From NCBI GenBank assembly GCA_945888565.1, contig CAMDAL010000256.1:1-6055 (forward strand): a stretch of 6,055 nt of DNA. Reading direction: 5' to 3'. Position 1 is the stretch's first letter. Each line of letters starts with the position of its first letter. Made by a program: the position numbers and the translations under genes. Below, one piece after another: positions 1-5,200 of this stretch. The stretch comes from Devosia equisanguinis. Lineage in GTDB: Bacteria > Pseudomonadota > Alphaproteobacteria > Rhizobiales > Devosiaceae. The notes beneath the pieces were generated by a model that was given only the letters and a program-made list of their open reading frames with translations, made no database searches and was not told the origin of the DNA.

Positions 1-704
1 TGGCGCGCGCGCTGCAGGCGGAAGACGTCCGCAACAAGCGCGGCAAGCGCATCGACAAGGGCTTTATCTACAAGCTGATCAACAGCCGCGTCTATCTGGG
101 TGAAGCGGTCCACAAGGGCACATCTTATCCCGGCGAGCACGACGCCATCATCACCCAGGAGGTCTGGGACAGCGTTCACTCTATCCTGAAAGAGAGCCCG
201 CGCGAGCGGCGCGCCAAGAACCGCAACAGTTCCGAAGCGCTGCTCAAGGGTATGATCTTCACCGACACGGGCGCCGCCATGACGCCGACCTACACTCGCA
301 AGGGCGAGCGGCTCTACCACTACTACACTTCGATGGACCTCATCCGGAACCGTGACACGGCGAGTGACGCAGGACCGATGCGGCTTTCGGCAGCCATGGT
401 CGACGGGGCCGTCATCGCCGAGATGCGGCGGATTGTTGGGTCGCCCGAGATTGCCGCGCGGGTGGTTGAGGCACAGCGGCGCGAAGGCGCGCCCATGGAC
501 GAGCGGGCGATCGTCGCCGCGCTCCATCGCTTCAACGACCTTTGGGATGCGCTCTATCCGGCGGAGCAGGGGCGCATTGTGCGGCTGCTCGTCGACAGGG
601 TCACAGTCGGTCCGACCGGCATGGCCGTCGACCTGCGCAACACCGGCATCACTGCGCTGGTCAGGGACTTGGCCGACAGCACGCATCTGGAGGCCGCAGA
701 ATGA
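1..704 (+). CDS. Large serine recombinase, C-terminal part (5' end outside window)
   Basis: This is the last 233 residues of a site-specific DNA recombinase; codon phase begins at base 3 and the frame is open to the left edge, so the ATG at 252 is internal. The first ~75 residues match the Recombinase domain of large serine recombinases: a basic helix (DVRNKRGKRIDKGFIYKLI), then a NSRVYLGEAVHKG strand and the typical HDAIITQEVWD segment. Next comes the zinc-ribbon-like region (LLKGMIFTDTGAAMTPTY, then RLYHYYTS), which here has no cysteine; the whole visible part has none. The C-terminus is mostly helical and ends in a short strand-rich piece (LLVDRVTVGPTGMAVDLR). The catalytic serine and resolvase domain would lie upstream; whole proteins of this type are usually about 500-600 residues. 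In mobile elements such enzymes integrate and excise DNA by double-strand cleavage and rotation. Its stop overlaps the start of the next gene. Family assignment is firm; activity cannot be judged from this part. Confidence 0.88.
   Translation, partial: ARALQAEDVRNKRGKRIDKGFIYKLINSRVYLGEAVHKGTSYPGEHDAIITQEVWDSVHSILKESPRERRAKNRNSSEALLKGMIFTDTGAAMTPTYTRKGERLYHYYTSMDLIRNRDTASDAGPMRLSAAMVDGAVIAEMRRIVGSPEIAARVVEAQRREGAPMDERAIVAALHRFNDLWDALYPAEQGRIVRLLVDRVTVGPTGMAVDLRNTGITALVRDLADSTHLEAAE
689..693 (+). promoter_or_regulatory. Shine-Dalgarno site for the HTH gene
   Basis: GGAGG lies 7 bases before the ATG at 701, inside the last codons of the recombinase. This decides the start of the downstream gene, because the same frame is open further left (to an ATG at 542) over the recombinase. 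With the ATGA stop/start overlap it points to coupled translation. Confidence 0.75.
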
Positions 705-1090
705 CGCAAACGAACGACACGACCCGCGTGTTCATCCCGCTGACGCAGCGGCGGCGTAACGGTCGGCCCCGCATCCTGCCCCCCGAGCCCGACGCTCATT
801 TCCAGTCCCGCAGTCAGGACGCGCACATCCTCAAGGCGCTCGGGCGCGCCTGGGCTTGGCGGCGGCGGCTCGAAACAGGTGAGGCAGCCACGATCCAGGA
901 GATCGCGAAGGCCGAAGGCTTCACCGACCGCTTCGTCAGCCGCATGGTACGGCTGGCCTACCTGTCGCCGGATGTGTTGGAGCGCTTGGTGATCTCGCGC
1001 GACCCGCCATCGGTGTCGGTGACCCAACTCATCGACACGACGTACATGCCGTGGGCGGAGCAGATGGGGCGGGTGTTCGAGGGCAGGTAG
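701..1090 (+). CDS. Small helix-turn-helix protein coupled to the recombinase
   Basis: A 129-residue basic protein. The start at 701 is chosen because GGAGG sits 7 bases upstream and the ATG overlaps the recombinase stop (ATGA). Residues 17-30 form a basic, proline-rich arm (RRRNGRPRILPPEP). Residues 45-60 (KALGRAWAWRRRLETG) look like a Trp/Arg-rich helix. Residues 64-95 read as a helix-turn-helix (TIQEIAKAEGFTDRFVSRMV, then RLAYLSPDVLERLV), close in pattern to the HTH of ParB-like proteins. The C-terminus (YMPWAEQMGRVFEGR) is another amphipathic helix. Short proteins of this kind directly after a large serine recombinase recur, as I recall, in Alphaproteobacteria and are usually left as hypothetical. 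I infer a DNA-binding partner of the recombinase, possibly a directionality or accessory factor; a transcriptional repressor of the element is the alternative. The reading frame is sure, the role is not. Confidence 0.85.
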   Translation: MTQTNDTTRVFIPLTQRRRNGRPRILPPEPDAHFQSRSQDAHILKALGRAWAWRRRLETGEAATIQEIAKAEGFTDRFVSRMVRLAYLSPDVLERLVISRDPPSVSVTQLIDTTYMPWAEQMGRVFEGR

Positions 1091-1236
1091 GCGCCAGCTT
1101 CCAAGGCGTCATGATCCAGGCAATCTTGCCGACCGATGCATGGTTCCGCTTTGGTAGTTGCCCCGGGTAGCGATGCTTTTTGCTAAGGCGACAGCGAGTT
1201 TTCACGCGGCACCGGTGCAAACGTCAGTCCTTTCAT

Positions 1237-1270
1237 CATGCTCTCCATCGCTTTCGATGAAGTCAGCATG
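1237..1270. repeat. Nested inverted repeat (stem-loop)
   Basis: CATGCT (1237-1242) pairs with AGCATG (1265-1270). Inside it CATCG (1246-1250) pairs with CGATG (1255-1259) around a CTTT loop. This gives an 11-pair stem with a 3x5 internal loop. No T-run follows on either strand, so it does not look like an intrinsic terminator. It could be a protein-binding site or chance. Confidence 0.4.
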
Positions 1271-1455
1271 TGGCCATCTGGTTGATATTACTACCGGAAA
1301 TCGCCACAACGTCATCTCGCAGCGTCAAATCTTGTCGTTATGATAGCTTTCAAAACCAATCTGAACTCAATCGCAGGCTCAGCACCCACAATGTGATTGG
1401 CCGAAATGCGCCAGATCAAACCTCAATCCAGATTGGGTCGTCACTAGAGGCGCGC

Positions 1456-1465
1456 AAGGAGGGGG
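1456..1465 (+). promoter_or_regulatory. Strong Shine-Dalgarno before the membrane protein gene
   Basis: AAGGAGGGGG lies upstream of the ATG at 1476. The spacing is 10 bases from the last G, or 13 from the end of the core AAGGAGG, which is long but workable. It is the main support that the following small gene is really translated. Confidence 0.6.
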
Positions 1466-1475
1466 TCTTATATTA

Positions 1476-1763
1476 ATGCGGTGGCTTGGATGGATGATTT
1501 TGGCGGCAGGCTTGCCCTGTTGCCTCATGGGTTTTGCGTTGGATCGTCAGGTCGCGGAAATGATTTCGGTGGTCAACTCAACTGCCACAACCGCAGAGAG
1601 TGCCTCTCGAAACGTGGCATGGATCCAAGACACCTACTGGCTCGCCCCTTACCTGCTGTGGATTGGCGGAGCACTGCTGGTGGTGGGCAGCCTGCTCGGC
1701 GTGATCAGTTTGCTCGTTGGCGATCATTCAAGCGACGAGGCCAACGGGCATCTACATCCCTGA
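1476..1763 (+). CDS. Small two-segment inner membrane protein, unknown function
   Basis: A 95-residue protein I do not recognise. Residues 3-22 are a hydrophobic segment (WLGWMILAAGLPCCLMGFAL), with only one Arg before it. Residues 23-55 form a polar loop rich in Ser, Thr and Ala that may be helical. Residues 56-82 are a long second hydrophobic segment containing LLWIGGALLVVGSLLGVISL. The tail 83-95 is polar and acidic with two His. Two membrane helices with both ends on the same side fit best; the vicinal Cys15-Cys16 is notable but does not sit in a lipobox. The start at 1476 is backed by the purine-rich ribosome site at 1456-1465. An overlapping frame starting at 1481 has no hydrophobic pattern and is rejected. 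No operon partner is visible: the gene is flanked by noncoding DNA and a transposase remnant. The open frame and hydrophobic pattern are clear, the function unknown. Confidence 0.65.
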   Translation: MRWLGWMILAAGLPCCLMGFALDRQVAEMISVVNSTATTAESASRNVAWIQDTYWLAPYLLWIGGALLVVGSLLGVISLLVGDHSSDEANGHLHP

Positions 1764-1818
1764 TGGCAGCTTCATAACGGTGGCTTGAGAAGGCGCTTAC
1801 GGATCATGGCCAGCGTCT

Positions 1819-1953
1819 GGTCAGGGTAACCTTGAGGACCTCAGCCAGTACGGCGATCCGCTTGAGGTTGTGGAGGGGATGGTGGATTTCGAGTACTTCC
1901 GGGTCTGGCTGGTCGAAGGTCTGGGTTCCGGGTCCTAGTCCTTGGACCCGGTA
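1819..1953 (+). pseudogene. IS5-family transposase N-terminal remnant
   Basis: The + strand from 1819 reads GQGNLEDLSQYGDPLEVVEG followed by MVDFEYFRVWLVEGLGSGS. That is the N-terminal pattern of IS5-family transposases (InsH N-terminal domain, DUF772): LxxLSxxGDxLE, then VDFExFRxxL, then a Gly-rich turn. A TAG stop follows at 1936. The same frame then gives SLDPV (1939-1953), which matches the family's PFDPV motif placed after a short Gly/Arg-rich stretch that is missing here. Beyond that, hydrophobic pieces such as DLVLP (about 1965-1979) appear only in another frame, suggesting frameshifts. There is no start codon, no catalytic DDE region and no visible terminal inverted repeat. It is a dead fragment, far shorter than the usual 300-450 residues. 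The identification rests on recalled family motifs. Confidence 0.6.
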
Positions 1954-1958
1954 GAACC
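1924..1958. repeat. Strong inverted repeat inside the transposase remnant
   Basis: GGTTCCGGGTCC (1924-1935) pairs with GGACCCG (1944-1950) plus GAACC (1954-1958). The result is a 12-pair stem with a 3-base bulge (GTA, 1951-1953) and an 8-base loop (TAGTCCTT). No T-run lies on either side. It covers the point where the transposase frame stops and a few conserved residues are missing. Confidence 0.5.
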
Positions 1959-2262
1959 TGTCTCGATTTGGTCCTGCCCGACCAAGGCCTAGCGCAACCA
2001 CTCTGTCATTGGACTCCTTAAGCCTCCCTGGCGGCAGGTGTACTCCCGCCATGCATCCAAACACTCATTGGGAACGCGAGACGCACCATCCGTCCGTCGG
2101 ACTTGTCGAACACCGGGGTTGTGTGGCGCGATCCGGCGTTGCATCACCAAAAAGGTCCTCGGCCAAGCCATAGGCGCTGTCGCATCTCGCATCTTTGCGC
2201 GAAGCGTCGACCCAAGTCTCTGCTCACGCAGGAAGCGCAGCCCTATACTAACAGTTCCGTCC

Positions 2263-5200
2263 TCAGGGCCTAGGCTTGTCATCCCCGTCCGGAAAATCGA
2301 ACTTTGGCAGCTCCATCTCGGGCAACTCGATATTGATCTCTGGTTCGAGGCAGCGATTGCCGTCGGCGATCAGCCCTTTGGGGCATACGCAGGCAGTACC
2401 CCTCCGGTTGGGCACGGCGGGAGGACGGCACTGAAGTGCCTCATCCGCCTGCTCCTCCACCACCTCGACGCACCGTTTTCCCTGGGCAACAGTGCCCTTG
2501 GGGCAGATGCAGGCGGTGCCAGCCTTGTTAGGAACAGCAGGCGCGTTGCAGGAGATCAGATCGGGCTTGTCGGGAGAGCAGCCTCTCGGGCCGGCAATGG
2601 ACTGGTCTGGACAGATGCAGGCGGTTCCGGTGCTATTGGACTTAGCGGGGGCACGGCACTGAAGCGTTTCGTCCTCCTGCTCGTCGGCCACCTCAACGCA
2701 CCGCTTGCCCTCGGCAACCGTGCCCTTGGGGCAGATGCAGGCGGTGCCAGCCTTGTTGGGAACGGCGGGCGCGTTGCAGGAGATCGGATCGGGCTTGTCG
2801 GGCGCGCAGCCTCTCGGGCCGGCGATGGACTGGTCTGGACAGATGCACGCAGTGCCGGTGCTGTTGGACTGGGCGGGCGCCTTGCACTGCAGGTCGGGAA
2901 TGCAGACACCCCGCTTGTTCAGCACCTTGCCATCGTCGCATTGCGGTTCTGGTTCGTCCGCAACAGGCTGCACTATCTGCTGGGTCGGGGCGGCGACGCT
3001 GAACGGCGCGCAGTTGCCCCAAGCCCCGCCATATGGAGACGTCGATGGATTGACGTCGGTCATTGCCGCGTTGAAGTCCGCCGGCTGCGGTGTCTTGCCA
3101 TCGGCGACAAAGCAGTTGGTGTAGCCACTGCCGGCGGCGAGGGGCGCCGCCAGCGTGACGTTGAAGGTGATGCTCTGGTTGACTGGCAACGTCAGGTTGG
3201 CAGCACAGGTAGCGGGCGAGGTGGTGCCGCTCCAGCCGGAACTCCAGGCGCAGATTGGTGGCACGGCGGTATTGGAGATCGAGCCGATCGTCGCCGGGAC
3301 TGGTGTTGTTCCGTTGCTGATGCCATCGCCGAACAGCACCGGTCCGTTGAAATCCTTACACTGCGCCTTGACGGTGATGGTGAAGGTGCAGGCGGGGCTG
3401 CCACCCGGCACGCAAACTTCGGGGAAAGCCGTCTTCTTGGTCACCCACAGGTACGAACTGCCGCAGTCTGTGGGGACGGTCGGCCCCCTGTCCTGGACGC
3501 AGATGTTGCTTGAGGCCTCATCATGCTCGTGCACCGGTCCGGTCACCGGGTTCGCCATGTTGTTGGGCACGGAGTTCACCGTGCTGTCCGACGCGGTAAC
3601 CTGCGCAAAGTTGGAGAAGCACCGCCATGGCTCGGTCGGTGCAGGATTGGGCGACACGGTGACCTGGAAGGTCAGTGTCGCCGTGGCGCCGGCGGCTAGG
3701 CTGGGAATGGTCCAACTGATGGTGCTGCCCGTTACGGTGGCCGGCTGGCTGAACCCGATGGGGGTATTCAGCTCCGGGGGCAGAGCGTCCTCGACCGTCA
3801 CGTTGGTAATGGCGACCGAAGCGGTGTTGGTCACCGACAGGGTGACGGTCACCTGCGGATCGGCGGTCAGTCCGTGGAAGTTGATGTAGTTCGGGCCAAT
3901 CTGCTTTTTCAGATAGAGGTCGGGACACAATCCTTGCCCCAGCGCCGTCAGGTCGGCCCCGAGACTACTGTAGCTGCTCGCCTGGGTCGTGGTGCCGAGC
4001 AGCGCATTGAGATGGGTCGACACGTTACCGATGCCGATGCCGACGATGGGCGTGCCGGTGGCATAGATGGCGTTGACGGCAGAGATCGCTTCGTTGGTCG
4101 CGAGCACGGAATCCGTCGTGTAGGTGACGGCGTTGCCGCCATCGAGATACGCCGTCGGCGTACCGTCGGTGATGAAGACGATGATGGTATTGGGGCTCGG
4201 CAACAGGCCGAGCGCCGCGTTCATCGCCGCTTCCCAGTTGGTGCCGCCGCCTGCGTTGGGGTTGTAGCCGGCATTGACCGATCCGTATGTCGCGGTCGCC
4301 ATCGGATATGACACCGTGGCGGCGTCGGAGAAGCGGATCACTGCGGCTTGGGAGCCGTTGGTGTTGAAGACGCTTGCAGCATTGGCTAGCGCATTGGTGA
4401 CGTACCAGGTGGCGTTGGCGTCAGCGATCGAGCGAGACTCGTCGACAACGAAGATAACGTTCACGCCGCAAGTGGCGTTCAGCGGCGGCGGATCGTCTAC
4501 GTCCTCAAACGGATCATCGGGCCCTTCGACGCCGGCACAGGCGCGGTTGTTGCCGGGTTCGGTATCCTCATAGCCCGAGGCAAGGGCAATGCCGACTTCG
4601 GCGCAGTTCTCGAATGGTCCCGCGCCCTCGGTGGAGGCGGTCAGCACCACCTGGCTCGTGGCGCCCGTCGCCATCACCCCGGTGCCGGTGTACTGGCAGG
4701 TCAGCGTTGCCGGTCCGATGATTGGGAGCGGCGTACAGCTCCAGTCGGAGCCGGTCGCAGCGCTGATGGTCATGCCGGCAGGGACCGCGTCGGTCACCGT
4801 CACCGCCGAGGTGGCATCGAAGGGCGCACCAACATTGGTCACCACCAGCGTGAAGGCGCCGACGCCGTCGACCGGTCCTTGCGTCTCCTCGAAGCTCTTG
4901 GTGATCGAAACATCGACCGGATCTGAATCCTCGCCGGTGAACTCCGTGCAGCTCTCATCCAGCTCGACCCCATCGAGGAGAAGCGTGGCGCAGTTGGTGG
5001 TCTCAACGAGAAAACCGGGATCTGGGAGTTCCACTTCCACATCGATGGTCGAGCTGTTGCCGGCCACGCTCAGACCCGGCCAGTCGATCGAGCAGATTGC
5101 GGGATCGGTAGCGGCGAACGGCGGCTGGTCGCAGGTCCAGGCATCGGCCGAGCCGACGGAGACAATCGTGTCGTTGAATGGCGTGCTCGAGCCGAATACC

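Larger units (their letters stand above)
1091..1475. other. Noncoding stretch between HTH gene and membrane protein gene
   Basis: I see no convincing gene here; the short open frames have no ribosome site or recognisable product. Base composition becomes more mixed and AT-richer from about 1290 onward than in the flanking recombinase. It contains a nested inverted repeat at 1237-1270 and the Shine-Dalgarno of the next gene at its right end. No clear -35/-10 pair could be picked out, although the promoter for the gene at 1476 should lie here. No terminator with a T-run was found after the HTH gene. Confidence 0.6.
1764..2262. other. Gene-poor stretch holding an eroded transposase fragment
   Basis: About 500 bases between the convergent ends of the small membrane protein gene and the large - strand gene. 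The left half carries an IS5-type transposase remnant and a strong inverted repeat (1924-1958). From about 2020 to 2262 I see nothing coding: open frames on either strand here are unsupported by ribosome sites or recognisable sequence. A 6-pair inverted repeat TGGCGG/CCGCCA at 2029-2051 has no T-run. No obvious terminator for the large gene was found. Confidence 0.6.

Noticed and set aside
554..1027. 157-codon - strand open frame opposite recombinase and HTH genes
   Set aside because: Antisense to two well-supported genes; typical shadow in GC-rich coding DNA.
1481..1777. Alternative 98-codon + strand frame over the small membrane protein gene
   Set aside because: It lacks the hydrophobic segments, is Arg/Gly-rich like a shifted frame, and the 1476 ATG fits the ribosome site at least as well.
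2029..2051. TGGCGG/CCGCCA hairpin as a terminator for the large gene
   Set aside because: The stem is only 6 pairs with an 11-base loop, has no T-run on the - strand, and lies over 200 bases past the stop.
1804..2064. 86-codon open frame on the - strand
   Set aside because: It is the complement of the transposase remnant, which has recognisable motifs on the + strand; this frame has none.
1989..2282. 97-codon open frame on the - strand overlapping the end of the large gene
   Set aside because: No ribosome site, no recognisable features, and it overlaps the large gene's 3' end in another frame.
2347..2889. Repeats considered as a CRISPR array
   Set aside because: The units are 228 bp, directly adjacent, and encode a protein repeat in frame; there are no spacers.
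2038..3513. 491-codon open frame on the + strand opposite the large gene
   Set aside because: It is antisense to the Cys-rich repeats and Ig-like module, reads as low-complexity Gly/Ala/Arg/Asp repeats that mirror the 228-bp units, and has no recognisable domain. GC-rich codon bias on the other strand explains its openness.
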